Assembly: GCF_004359215.1 (NCBI RefSeq)
Contig: NC_090624.1
Location: forward strand, 3,135,755-3,162,346
Reading direction: 5' to 3'
DNA length: 26,592 bases
Source of the DNA: Bremia lactucae
Lineage: Eukaryota > Oomycota > Peronosporomycetes > Peronosporales > Peronosporaceae
In this document: one piece after another, positions 18,168 through 26,592 of the stretch
Position numbering within the stretch: position 1 is the first letter of the stretch
Layout of the letters: each line of letters opens with the position of its first letter
The notes under the pieces: model-generated
What the model was told of the DNA's origin: nothing
Seen by the model: the letters and a program-made list of their open reading frames with translations, nothing else
Database searches by the model: none
Program-made: the position numbers and the translations under genes

Positions 18168-19712
18168 CTAAGGCTGTTTGATGACATCGCTTGCTCCGGT
18201 GTCGTCAAGAAACCTTTTCCATACGACAGGGAAAAGGTCACTGACATCTTTAGCAACTTGCATGCACTTTTCTTCTTGCTCCCTCCCTGTGGCAGCTCCT
18301 TGAAAGAGTTCTTGATGAAACAAATATTCGAGAAAATGCTCGCCCAGTGTCATGTACGCGTTGGAGACGTCATTTGAGATGCGAAGAAACTGTGGTATTG
18401 TTTCAAATCGCTTACGCAGCGACTTTTTACCGACTTCGAGAGCTTTGATGGGAAGAAGTGGTTTGGCTTCGCATTTTGAAGGTTTCTTGGATAGAAGTGA
18501 TCGGCATAATGTCTTTGCCTTCTCCCGAATCGCGCGTAGACACACGTACCAGACGCTCTTGTGCTTTTGCATTCCAATCACAGAAGCCTCGTCATCCAAG
18601 AATAAATACACGCCACCTTCGTGTTTGTAGGCATTCTTGCTACAGTCTATCGCCGCCTCAAGCTCAACTACGTTCAAGTCGAACACTTTGTAAGCCACAG
18701 TGCGTACTCCGAGAGCACGCATGAACTCGTATATCAATACAGGGTTCACACAGATTTCGGCTACTTCTGGTGGATTTAATGTCATCAGGGAGAGGCCATA
18801 AAACACGGGGGTGTCATCGGATATATAATCCAGTAGCTGCACGTGTTGGTGACGAGGGCACAGCACCTCAAAAGACGCAGTAGTGCGAGTCTGCCACAAG
18901 AATTCGCACAGCAGCTTTTGTTTCGCTGGCTCCAATGCGAGCAACATCTTGAAGATGGCAGTCGCTATAAGATCCGCGGCAAAGAATTGAGAGTTATTGC
19001 CATCTTTCGTCTGAATCTCATGGGTCTTCGCAATGTCTTCAATTGATTGCGCTACAAGATGGGTATTTTTCGACCCTAGCACGTAGACGAACTCGCCGTC
19101 ACTTCGCTTGAGAACTGCCAAATGACCCCCTTCACCATTTTCTTTGGAAGTCATTATTAGCCACTTGCTTTGAGACTGAGGCTTTCTAAAGTACTTCGAC
19201 ATCTCCTCCTCTGCATCCTCAGACTGCTTCTCAAGCTCTCCGTCATCTTCTTGACCTGAAAACTTTCTATAGCCGCGAATTAGAGGAAAGTAGTACGTCT
19301 CGCTTTTAGCTTTCCATTCGGCGAGACAATTACCGCGTGGCTGCCATTTCCTTGCGTATTCAGACGTGCGATATACAGAATCGTCTGGCTTTCCTGGTCT
19401 TCCAACTTTAACGTCGTGTATGTGCTGCAGCCCAGGCAGCAAATCAGTCAACACATGACGCTCTTGCACTTTGACATTACTATCGTTCTTCGCTTTGTCC
19501 AGATGCTCTTTCCAAAACCATGATTCCTTTTCGAGCACTTGCACAAAGCTTGTAGCCCCACTTTGCTGCATCATTACAAATTTCTCAAGTTGAAGGCGTC
19601 CTGAGCGCATATGCATGAGAACATTTGAGGATTGACTGTACTCAAGAGCGTCCATGAAGCAGCATAGGTCATTCGAAAGACGAGGAGAAAGAGCCGCAAA
19701 AGCAGACGACAT
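18168..19712 (-). CDS. RNA-ligase-like nucleotidyltransferase (514 aa)
   Basis: Intronless, starting at ATG 19712 and stopping with TAG at 18168. I read it as a covalent nucleotidyltransferase of the RNA ligase type (T4 Rnl1-like). In order: RGYRKF (146-151), like the RGFxKFFN upstream element; KENG at 190-193 matching motif I (KxxG, the lysine that would carry AMP); LGSKNTH (212-218); SFEVLCP (280-286), like motif IIIa; HEGGVYLFL (364-372), like motif IV (EGxV); and KHKSVWY with LRAIREK (383-398), like motif V plus the helix that follows in these ligases. The C-terminal 110 residues are helical and unassigned. It would join or modify RNA ends; substrate unknown. An acidic insert (about 154-170) precedes motif I. 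An L3 LTR begins 144 bp upstream of the start. Confidence 0.72.
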   Translation of the reverse strand: MSSAFAALSPRLSNDLCCFMDALEYSQSSNVLMHMRSGRLQLEKFVMMQQSGATSFVQVLEKESWFWKEHLDKAKNDSNVKVQERHVLTDLLPGLQHIHDVKVGRPGKPDDSVYRTSEYARKWQPRGNCLAEWKAKSETYYFPLIRGYRKFSGQEDDGELEKQSEDAEEEMSKYFRKPQSQSKWLIMTSKENGEGGHLAVLKRSDGEFVYVLGSKNTHLVAQSIEDIAKTHEIQTKDGNNSQFFAADLIATAIFKMLLALEPAKQKLLCEFLWQTRTTASFEVLCPRHQHVQLLDYISDDTPVFYGLSLMTLNPPEVAEICVNPVLIYEFMRALGVRTVAYKVFDLNVVELEAAIDCSKNAYKHEGGVYLFLDDEASVIGMQKHKSVWYVCLRAIREKAKTLCRSLLSKKPSKCEAKPLLPIKALEVGKKSLRKRFETIPQFLRISNDVSNAYMTLGEHFLEYLFHQELFQGAATGREQEEKCMQVAKDVSDLFPVVWKRFLDDTGASDVIKQP

Positions 19713-19856
19713 GATCAAATTCGGTTAAAGTCATCCCGACATTATTCTTAATTAGATATATTTCGAAATATAAAAAAAGTGACCTATGTATCAACAATTT
19801 GCAAGTAGCCGAAAAACATTTAAGACGGAGGTGGATGGATAGCCACACAGCACCAG

Positions 19857-20291
19857 TGTAACGGGGCACTGCCGACTTGTACTGCTTCGGTACAAGTCCA
19901 CTTTGCACTGCCTCAGTGCGAGTGGTGCCTCAGGCACTTCAAGTACACTAGTACGTGCAGAGGAAGTCTTCTCTTTAAAACACTTGCTTTAAAGAGGGTT
20001 AAATGAAAACTGTATTAATATAATAAAGTTCTTCTTTCTATCTACTTAATACTAACTTAATTATAAACCAATACAAATATATACTAAAAGTCTTATCTGT
20101 CTTTATCTTTGCGCGCGCCCAGCGCTGACTGGACCGCGGAGAAAGTGGATATAATGGTCTATATCAACCAATTGATAAGTCTTAAGAATATTTCCATGTA
20201 AAGTAATATTCTCCAAATATTATCTACCTTTTAGATAATATATTAATTAACAACCTTTAAGTGTTAATTTCATGTAATACACCCCACTATA
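19857..20291 (+). repeat. LTR family L3, about 435 bp
   Basis: Starts tgtaacggggcactgccgac and ends caccccactata, aligning with 13079-13455 apart from roughly 60-75 extra bases around 20110-20190 (a GC-rich insert gcgcgcgcccagcgctgac and flank). Flanks (accag before, tcacc after) do not form a target duplication. Gag-leader-like sequence follows on the same strand, so it may be the 5' LTR of a decayed element rather than a solo LTR. Confidence 0.75.
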
Positions 20292-20399
20292 TCACCCTCC
20301 CTTAAACGACCATCTTTCTGGGTGTCATTGAATGGAGTGGTCGCTATGTGACCGCTTAATTTTAAAAACTATGTTGATTGGTCGGATCCATCATTTTAA

Positions 20400-21312
20400 A
20401 TTCCATCGCATAAATGTTGTGGGTGCACGTGGTGATACACCACGTGAATACGACCCTTTTTGGAGGTCGACTACAAATGCGAGTCGGACGAAATGGCCGA
20501 CTCGGGGAGAGCAGAACAGTCGCCTGATCATCGTCAGGCGGCTGTCTATGAGCCTTCGAATGAGGGAGCTCGTTCGAGTAGACGTGCTGGTAGCATTTGC
20601 TACAGCATGTTCGGTTCCGACGATGAGGATGATTTCTCATTGCCAGCACCGTCTCCCGTGCCGTCACCCGCACACATTTCTGTGCGTGGTGATGACGTTG
20701 GCGTAAGTAATCGTAATAAAAGTTCTTGTGGTACCCTTGCTTCAGTGGGTATCACTCAGGGGATCGTAGACACTAAAATGAGCGCTGAGTATTGAGCGAT
20801 TAGACAAAGTTGCTCGATCTCTTCCTTCTTCAGACCACGCAGTAACTCAACCAAGAAATTTCAGAAAGCTGCGTGATGCCAGACGCGTCACGAGGTGGGC
20901 TCGTGAACCTTTAGCAAATGGTTGCTTGGACCAACACCAGTCACGTTAATGACATTGATGATCTCAAGTGGAGACGCCGTCAAAAGAGATGGCGCCGACA
21001 AGGGTGAACGAACACGCGCACGTCGCTCACGGTGACGTCGCAAGACAGGAATATAAACCGGATGCACGACCGGTCGTACGAAAGCCAGAAGTCATCGAAT
21101 GCCTCTGCTCCGACGTGGTGTCCGCAACGGGGACGGACACGGAGCCACTGCTTGCTCGTGACACATCGAGAGCCTCTGATTCGAAGCGTTTTCGATTGTA
21201 CTCCCGCGCACCGGTAGCCTCTGCCTTCGCGCGACGTCCGCGTTTTGCTTTCGCACGGGACCCACCGCTCGGTCGTAACGCACGAGAAGCTTCTGCTTTT
21301 GTGCGACTGTAG
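20400..21312 (+). pseudogene. Retroelement gag leader, decayed
   Basis: Plus-strand coding that follows an L3 LTR: GARGDTPREYDP, then after a frame change an acidic, serine-rich segment (GARSSRRAGSICYSMFGSDD, DEDDFSLPAPSPVPSP, GITQGIVDTKMSAEY), another change, and LDKVARSLPSSDHAVTQPRN, FRKLRDARRVTRWAREP. Beyond 20950 the frame (METPSKEMAPTRVNEHAH to FVRL) is basic and low in complexity. I believe this is the N-terminal leader of a gypsy gag, from composition and context. No catalytic motif is present. Confidence 0.45.
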
Positions 21313-22000
21313 AAAATCGCACGCGCATGGGAGCCGTTGCTCGACCATGGGATCCCGGAGCTACTGCTGCGGGTGAATTCTTGAATAAGGACCCACTGCT
21401 CTACTGAAGTGGAACAGGTTGCTGAGTTACACACCACGTTCAAAGAACTATCGCACACTTCGGAGGTATAACAAGTTGCGGAGTCGGTTCCACGACGGCA
21501 ACGTGCTGCCACGTACTCGTCGGCCTGTTAAGAATGGCGAGACCGCATTGACATCAATGTCACGTAGCCGAAACGTGCAGTATAGCCAATCGATGTCAGG
21601 TCGATGCCGTTCAAGCCACGGCTTCCAAAATGCAGTCAAATGTCCCGCACAAGTCGATTACTTCGAATTTATCACTGCTTGTGAAAGCATCTAGCCGGTA
21701 GGGTAGCACCACTGAACGTTGTTGGTGCGCACGGGGCTTGCCGTCCGCATACCCGACGATCATCTCTTCGAAAGACTCGCGGACACGCAACTGCTACGGG
21801 AGAACCGATAAATTGCTGGCGCTGTCGTCGCGTCTGAGTCCGACAAAGCGCGAAGCGGACGTGACGCACCGTCAACCGGAACAATAAGCACGATCAACCG
21901 CGGATCATTGCTGGATGTGGGCATTCAGCTGCAACTAATGTACGACGGGGCTAGGACAATGTGTCACCACTCTAGGCCTGTTTTTTTTGGTAGGATACCT
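21313..22000. other. Weak coding remnants, unassigned
   Basis: Plus-strand scraps such as VEQVAELHTTFKELSHTSEV (about 21408-21467) and EWRDRIDINVT (about 21537-21568) look like a coiled-coil part of a gag, in three frames with stops. From 21700 to 22000 nothing is recognised. Confidence 0.3.
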
Positions 22001-22023
22001 TACGCTTAATGGTTGCAATCGTT

Positions 22024-22834
22024 TTATGGCTGATAAGCGATGTGACAGAGGCAGGCGTCAGACGTAGCGACAGCGAGGACGACTGGTGCGAGCGTGCGGC
22101 AAATAGCCGCGTGGTGACCAGGCTTACGACAGCGGAAACAAATTTGCTGTTTCGGTGCTACAAGTCTCCGAAAGCCGTGACCTGGATCCCGCCGAGAATA
22201 AGTGGCGTGCGCAATTGCTTCAACTCCCATGGGCTCAGGTTCTTGAGCAGCAGGTGCAGGAGGAGAAAATCCACGCGCAAAGCCACAACACCGAAGTCTT
22301 CCTATAACACGATCGCGAACGTCTCTTCAAGTGACGAAGGGGGCTTCCGCGTTAAATAGAAACGCTGATGCTCAGCGTTCTATCTTGTGACGAACACATG
22401 GACTTGCTACACCGTATCAATCGGATTGATGCGATACAGGACGCCAGATGTCGGGCTCGCTGAATATAGTCCAGCATCGACTGGCGGCCCTGCTTTAGCG
22501 TCAGGGAAGCTGAACGACGGTGATGCTCATCCTGCGGAGGCTCAAATACTAGGCTTAAGTCATCCTTGAGGGCCTTCATATCCGGAAAGCATCCCGGATC
22601 GGTCACAAGCTTGCCCAACACCCACTCCTTTGTCTTGCCTGTTAGCTTGGACAAGAATAGGTGGGTGCGTGCGAACCCCGAGTTTAGCTGGCGGGCTTGA
22701 ACAGTGATGTCCACCTCGCACAACCACCGATTAATCGCGAGGCGCTTCAGGTCCTCACCACTATAACATAAGACATCAAGTTTAACAACGTCAGACCGCG
22801 TGGCAACCGCGGGAGTTGAAGATCGCCGACGCAT
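22024..22834 (-). pseudogene. Ty3/gypsy gag with zinc knuckle (family G3)
   Basis: Reading down from 22834: KLDVLCYSGEDLKRLAINRW, EVDITVQARQLNSGFARTHL, FLSKLTGKTKEWVLGKLV, LKDDLSLVFEPPQDEHHRRS, LTLKQGRQSMLDYIQRARHL. After a frame change come a stop-containing QVHVFV and RFYLTRKPPSSLEETFAIVL. Near 22110-22150 lies a nucleocapsid zinc knuckle, CFRCRKPGHHAAIC (CX2CX4HX4C, all ligands present). The capsid fold and knuckle identify gag. No protease follows on this strand. Frameshift near 22400 and several stops. It faces the plus-strand gag leader at 20.4-21.3 kb. Confidence 0.82.
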
Positions 22835-23702
22835 AACGGTGAGTTTGCGTTTGACTAAGTCTTGATGGCTATACGCTGTAGCCGCTCAGGCGTTCCTTGA
22901 GCATGGCGACTACGGTAGTATACCGGTCATATCTGCAAGGCGACACAGCGCTTCTAACTCGAAGATATTCAGATGCTAGAAGTCACAATAGTTTAACAGC
23001 GCTCCATCAGCGCCCAGGATAGGCACTATTCATTCACTTAGGGCGTTCGGATGCAGTGGCACTTTACTGAATGTCAGCATTAATACCGTTGGCAAAACGC
23101 AAAAGGGTTCTGGGTCAGAACCATTTAATGCAATTAAAGTGACACGTAAACATTTCTAATGAGGAGCTAGAGCTGCACAAGTCTTCACGAAAAATCCGGT
23201 TGGATTTTGGCTCGTGTATGGAGCAAAGTAAGTTATACCTCATTGAGGTGTAAGGTCTCGACATCGAGACAGCAGTGACCAAAGCTGGAAATATTGCCAT
23301 TCGCCGTTTTTTTGCTGTTGTGATCGTTTAAAAACCACAGATTAATGACAGCCCGTAAAACAATTCATGGTATAAGTCAATCCATTACATCGTAGAGTCG
23401 GCAATTTTTCCTTTCGAATTCTTTGAAAGCCCACTTTTGGTATCGCCACACACCCTATATTATATTAGGAACCGGGTAAACCACACACTCGAAATATCTA
23501 CCTCGCCATTGATGAGAGTAGTGACTGCCCGTGTGCACATTATAAACCGTGTTGACGTCTGTCGAGTCTTAGTGCCCCTGTTATTGCACCCACAATGAGC
23601 GCAAGCTAGCCACAACTTCCTAGGGCTTTGGCATTTGTCGGCTTTCGTGCGTAATTTCTTTTTCGAAATAATCATCTTGATTTTTTACAAATATATAAAG
23701 CG
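22835..23702. other. Unassigned sequence
   Basis: No recognisable gene. The first 250 bp on the minus strand carry short coding-like scraps upstream of the gag (for example VVAMLKERLSGYSV), probably its leader. The remainder is AT-rich with only short unassigned frames. Confidence 0.35.
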
Positions 23703-23777
23703 CATATTGAGAAGCCTTTAAGCGGGCCTTTTGGGCATCGATAGCTCACAAGGCCTGCATAAAGGCTTCTCAATATG
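23703..23777. repeat. Long inverted repeat (28-bp arms, 19-bp loop)
   Basis: Left arm 23703-23730 (catattgagaagccttta and on) and right arm 23750-23777 are reverse complements at 26 of 28 positions. The 19-bp loop is 23731-23749. The transcript would fold into a strong hairpin. It could be a miniature transposon, a pair of terminal repeats brought together by deletion, or a small-RNA source. No target duplication was recognised. Confidence 0.85.
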
Positions 23778-24180
23778 TAGTGCAATTATCAAGAAGTTGC
23801 TACCCCGTGAGCCTCCGAGCTTTGGCCAAGGCCAAGATTTATGTCTCTGATTGCGGTCCAGAACGCGAAAACACTTTTAATCGAGAAAGCCCTCAGTCGT
23901 GGCCTGGATATTACTTTCCAAGAATCATAGAGGTCAATTATGGCGATGAATTACGCTCTTGCCAGTTTTATCGTAAACTTTTTGGTGAAAAAAACAGAAG
24001 GCCTTTCGCTAGTACGGCTCAATACTAGCCTACATATTCTGATAAAAGTGAGGCTAGAGGTGTTTTCGAACTATTTACGTACACGACATGCAAAGAAAGG
24101 TTTTAAAGCTGTTAAGCGTGGCTCAATAACTGAAGGTCAAAACTTAGAAGGCTTACTTTAGGGAAAAAGTAAAACTGTTT
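23778..24180 (+). pseudogene. Unrecognised coding remnant next to the inverted repeat
   Basis: One frame, open except for a stop near 23926, reads AVQNAKTLLIEKALSRGLDI, then MAMNYALASFIVNFLVKKTE, VRLEVFSNYLRTRHAKKGFK and AVKRGSITEGQNLEGLL to a stop at about 24161. It is protein-like in composition and no family is recognised. Adjacent to a strong inverted repeat, it might be part of a DNA transposon. Confidence 0.3.
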
Positions 24181-24616
24181 CAATATAAATTAAGTTCTTG
24201 CGTATTCTAGTATTCTTTAATTAATTGACTTGACATATTAATCCATCATGTACTTTAACTCAGTGCTCACCACCAATTTGCAAGTCTAACAGCGATTATC
24301 AAGATTAATTCAATTACTTAAACCAACCAATAAACATAACTGTCGCATTTGCTACAATATTACCGTAGTTGGTAGGACGAAAAATGTCAAAAATTAAAGT
24401 AGTTATTTATTTCCCTTGTTACTCCTTTTTTGGTAATATTAGATATGTAACGGAAAATTGCGTTAAACATCTGGTTCCTTATGGTTGATAACAAAAAAGT
24501 GTTAAAAATGATGCTTTCGCGCGTTGCTGTGAAAGCTGCGTAGTAATATAAAAGAAGGCGGAGCGTCGTCTTAATCGTCAAGAGGATGAATTTGGCGTCT
24601 TAACTACCTGGCAAAG
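24181..24616. other. AT-rich sequence, nothing recognised
   Basis: Long A/T runs with no coding sequence or LTR terminus identified. Confidence 0.4.
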
Positions 24617-24922
24617 TCAAGCAGATCTGCGTACTTGTCACAGATGATATTTACGTAGTCAATATTCGCTCGGCGATAGTAGTTCATGAGAACAAACGGA
24701 ATCTCAGCAGCTCATCGATAGACGTCCTCGATAAGAAGACTCGGATTGAATTTCTTACGTCCCAATCCTGGGAGCCTTTGAAGACAAATCCTTTGTATAA
24801 GAATTTGATTGAATTCAATAATGTGCTCCCTGTTTTGGTACCGTGCGAGTTGCGTAAGTATAAAAGCTTTCGACTCGAAATCCACCTGACACTAGGTTCC
24901 AAATACTGCGTCATGAAGCAAT
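24617..24922 (+). pseudogene. Ty3/gypsy pol fragment: protease-RT linker and RT start
   Basis: One open frame reads VKQICVLVTDDIYVVNIRSA, then NLSSSSIDV, VLDKKTRIEFLTSQSWEPLK, NPLYKNLIEFNNVLPVLVPC and ends SKYCVMKQW, the segment just before the reverse transcriptase fingers (usually followed by PLPRE). It stops at about 24922 and the next bases are gag on the opposite strand. In a normal element this piece lies after the protease, which here is found 450 bp further downstream. Confidence 0.75.
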
Positions 24923-25300
24923 GGCATGTGTTTTATCATCTAGTAGTTGAGTTCCGATACAACTTACAAGGTATCGTGTATGTTGGGCAAAAGGGCGAAT
25001 GTCACGCTTGCCCTGCTTCAAATCCAGGAGCTCGGCTCGAGCCCTGAAATCGGCACGTGGCGGCTCAAATTTTTGTCTGAGTAAGGTCTTAAAGACCTCA
25101 TACGGCCCAAAACCCAAAAAGTCGTAAATTTTTAGCCCTAAGGGGCCCAAGATTTGGCACGTTCGGCCAAGTTGGACACGCCAAATTTAACATTCGTCGC
25201 ATCGTCATTTATGCGGCGAGCTTCAATGGCGTCGTTTAATTCGACAAACCATATTAAAGAAGGTCGCCTTCGCCAGTTGAGGAGGAGCCTCCCCAAGTAT
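24923..25300 (-). pseudogene. Ty3/gypsy gag fragment (family G2), opposite strand to its pol
   Basis: Reading down from about 25300: TGEGDLL, a frame change, SLIWFVELNDAIEARRINDD, ATNVKFGVSNLAERAKSWAP, a stop, YEVFKTLLRQKFEPPRADFR, ARAELLDLKQGKRDIRPFAQ, RYLVSCIG, DDKTH. It matches the gag at 8220-8820 and breaks at DDKTH, in the middle of the capsid domain. Pol pieces on both sides read on the plus strand. Confidence 0.85.
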
Positions 25301-25369
25301 AACATGAGGGAATAATTCCCATTATTCTGCGGAAATAAGTCCTCAGATACATGAGGACCCTCATCACAT

Positions 25370-25925
25370 TGAAGTTAGAAGTGACATATATTTTGTCACT
25401 GAGAGCTCTAGTGGACTGCGGGCAGTAGAATGACTTAATACGTCGCCAGTAACAAGAGGGTCGTAGGCTTAAATATGTTGAGCGCGACATCCCTTCAACG
25501 AGGATGACGGTGCGTCTTGCGACAGGCGCATCGATAACAGTAATGAAGCGCGTAGTGAAATTTCACTACACGTTAAAGGAATTACAGTACGACGATGATT
25601 TCATCGTACTGGATTTGTAGGACAAATTTGATGTCATCCTAGGCTCACCTTGGCTCAGAAAAAATGAGCCAAGAATCAGCTTGCAGCATCGATCCGTGAA
25701 GATGCCTGCCACTTGTTTATCAGATGGCCATCTGATGAACGTCTTGGAGCGTTCACAAGCGTGTGGATGTACTACGAGTGAGTGCGATGGTCTCACTTGT
25801 GGTACGGTCGTTAGTACGACTTCACAAGATCACAATGTGATTACTAACCACCCTGTGGATTCAGCAGCCGGCGGCTGTGCTAATGCACAGGTAGCTCCGA
25901 AGGTCCACCACTCGAAGAAGTCGAG
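25370..25925 (+). pseudogene. Ty3/gypsy protease and linker
   Basis: RALVDCG opens the retropepsin; the catalytic motif DSGA is DCG followed by a frame break. After it come RRLKYVERDIPSTRMTVRLA, TGASITVMKRVVKFHYTLKE, DDDFIVLDL, a stop, and DKFDVILGSPWLRKNEPRIS. The linker continues KMPATCLSDGHLMNVLERSQ, ACGCTTSECDGLTCGTVVST and KVHHSKKSS before a stop at 25927. Frame and order are normal for the family apart from the missing downstream linker. Confidence 0.78.
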
Positions 25926-25929
25926 TTGA

Positions 25930-26592
25930 TTGAGACATGAACGTACGTCTAGCGGTGGGATGCTCTGGGAATGGCTAGTGATGCCTCAAAGGCTTAGTAA
26001 CGCCCCTGCAGCATTCAACAGATGCGTAACGAATCTGTTGAGACCGGTGCGAGAATTCGCACCGAGTTATTTGGACGATGCATCAGTCCATAGCCGAGCC
26101 ATAGACGGGAAGACGGACGTGGAAGTTCATAAAAAAACTCACGTTCGTCAGGTTCTTTTACTTATGCGAAAACATAAGTTGTACGCAAATATCAAGGAAG
26201 TGTATATTCGCAGCAAGCGAAATACCACTTCTTGGGTGCATCGTCGGTAAACACGCGTGCGCCCTGATCCCGAAAAGATCAAGGCAATCACCGACTGGAC
26301 AGTTCCAGTCGATGCCAAGGGACTGAGAAAGTTCCTTGGTTTAGCGGCGTACTTGCACAAGTACTCTCGCAATTATGCCGAGATGATAGTTCATCTCTCT
26401 CGTCTCTTGAAAAAAAACGAGAAATGGCAAGTACTCTCGCAATTATGCCGAGATGACAGTTCATTTCTCTCGTCTCTCGAAAAAAGACGAGAAATGGTTA
26501 TGGAACGCTGATTGTCAGCGTTCGTTTGAAGGTATCAAGCAAAGCTTAATGCAATCGCCCATATTGGCGATTGCGGATCAAGACAGACCATT
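25930..26592 (+). pseudogene. Ty3/gypsy reverse transcriptase, palm to RNase H start
   Basis: It begins GGMLWEWLVMPQRLSNAPAA, in the middle of the palm, directly after the protease linker; the fingers are deleted. The active site YLDD is at 26068-26079 (YFDD is usual). Next come HVRQVLLLMRKHKLYANI, a frame change, VRPDPEKIKAITDWTVPVDA, LRKFLGLAAYLHKYSRNYAE and LSRLLKKNEKW. After a 70-bp tandem duplication the frame resumes with WNADCQRSFEGIKQSLMQ and PILAIADQD to the window edge. Confidence 0.85.
26358..26497 (+). repeat. 70-bp tandem duplication within RT
   Basis: Unit one is 26358-26427 and unit two 26428-26497, each from caagtactctcgc to cgagaaatgg, with few differences. Because 70 is not a multiple of three, the duplication itself shifts the reading frame of the reverse transcriptase. 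Confidence 0.92.

Noticed and set aside
19713..19718. Start of the RNA-ligase-like protein two codons earlier
   Set aside because: That codon is TTG; the first ATG is at 19712.
13079..20291. A giant LTR element that has captured three host genes
   Set aside because: The left LTR has its own perfect target duplication (tattt on both sides), so it is an independent solo LTR; no primer site or polypurine tract flanks the genes.
21027..21512. Minus-strand frame of 161 codons, arginine/serine/alanine-rich
   Set aside because: Low-complexity composition arises from the GC-rich opposite strand; no domain, and plus-strand gag-leader remnants overlap it.

Overview
The window looks like nuclear DNA of an oomycete, most likely a Peronosporales species such as Phytophthora or a downy mildew. 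Three intronless, tightly packed genes sit at about 14.47-19.71 kb. One of them is a START-like plus FYVE-variant protein, a type expanded in oomycetes. Almost everything else is decayed transposable elements: Ty3/gypsy gag-pol fragments, LTRs beginning TGTAAYGGG, and a pogo/Tigger-type transposase. This assignment is an inference from protein and repeat style; no species-specific marker was found.

Layout. 1-4235 holds one Ty3/gypsy element in minus orientation: integrase and RNase H at 1-883, start of gag at 3648-4235. Its middle (rest of gag, protease, reverse transcriptase) reads on the plus strand at 884-3647. 4559-4723 is the hairpin-rich start of an LTR. 4745-7175 holds a pogo transposase split onto opposite strands (C-half minus, N-half plus), interleaved with a split LTR (family L1). 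7154-11.4 kb holds LTR family L2 and a plus-strand gypsy element with primer-binding site, gag, integrase C-terminus and chromodomain. 11.4-12.0 kb holds unrecognised minus-strand coding remnants. 12170-12775 is a second L1 LTR. 13079-13455 is a solo LTR of family L3 with a perfect 5-bp target duplication.

14.47-19.71 kb is the gene island: START/FYVE-like protein (+), LisH-CTLH-WD40 protein (+), and, convergent to it, an RNA-ligase-like nucleotidyltransferase (-). A second L3 LTR follows at 19857-20291. Then come gag-leader remnants (+, 20.4-21.7 kb), a gag with zinc knuckle (-, 22.0-22.8 kb), a 28-bp-arm inverted repeat at 23.7 kb, and a shuffled gypsy element at 24.6-26.6 kb whose order and orientation are scrambled.

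The most notable signal is repeated small internal inversion of transposable elements. The gypsy element at 1-4.2 kb, the pogo/L1 block at 5.7-6.7 kb and the L1 LTR at 12.3-12.5 kb each become collinear with their family when one block (about 2.76 kb, 0.96 kb and 0.17 kb) is turned round. The breakpoints can be placed to within a few bases to a few tens of bases. A fourth element at 24.6-26.6 kb is also scrambled. I found no CRISPR array, rRNA or tRNA. All family assignments rest on recognition by eye; no database search was run.
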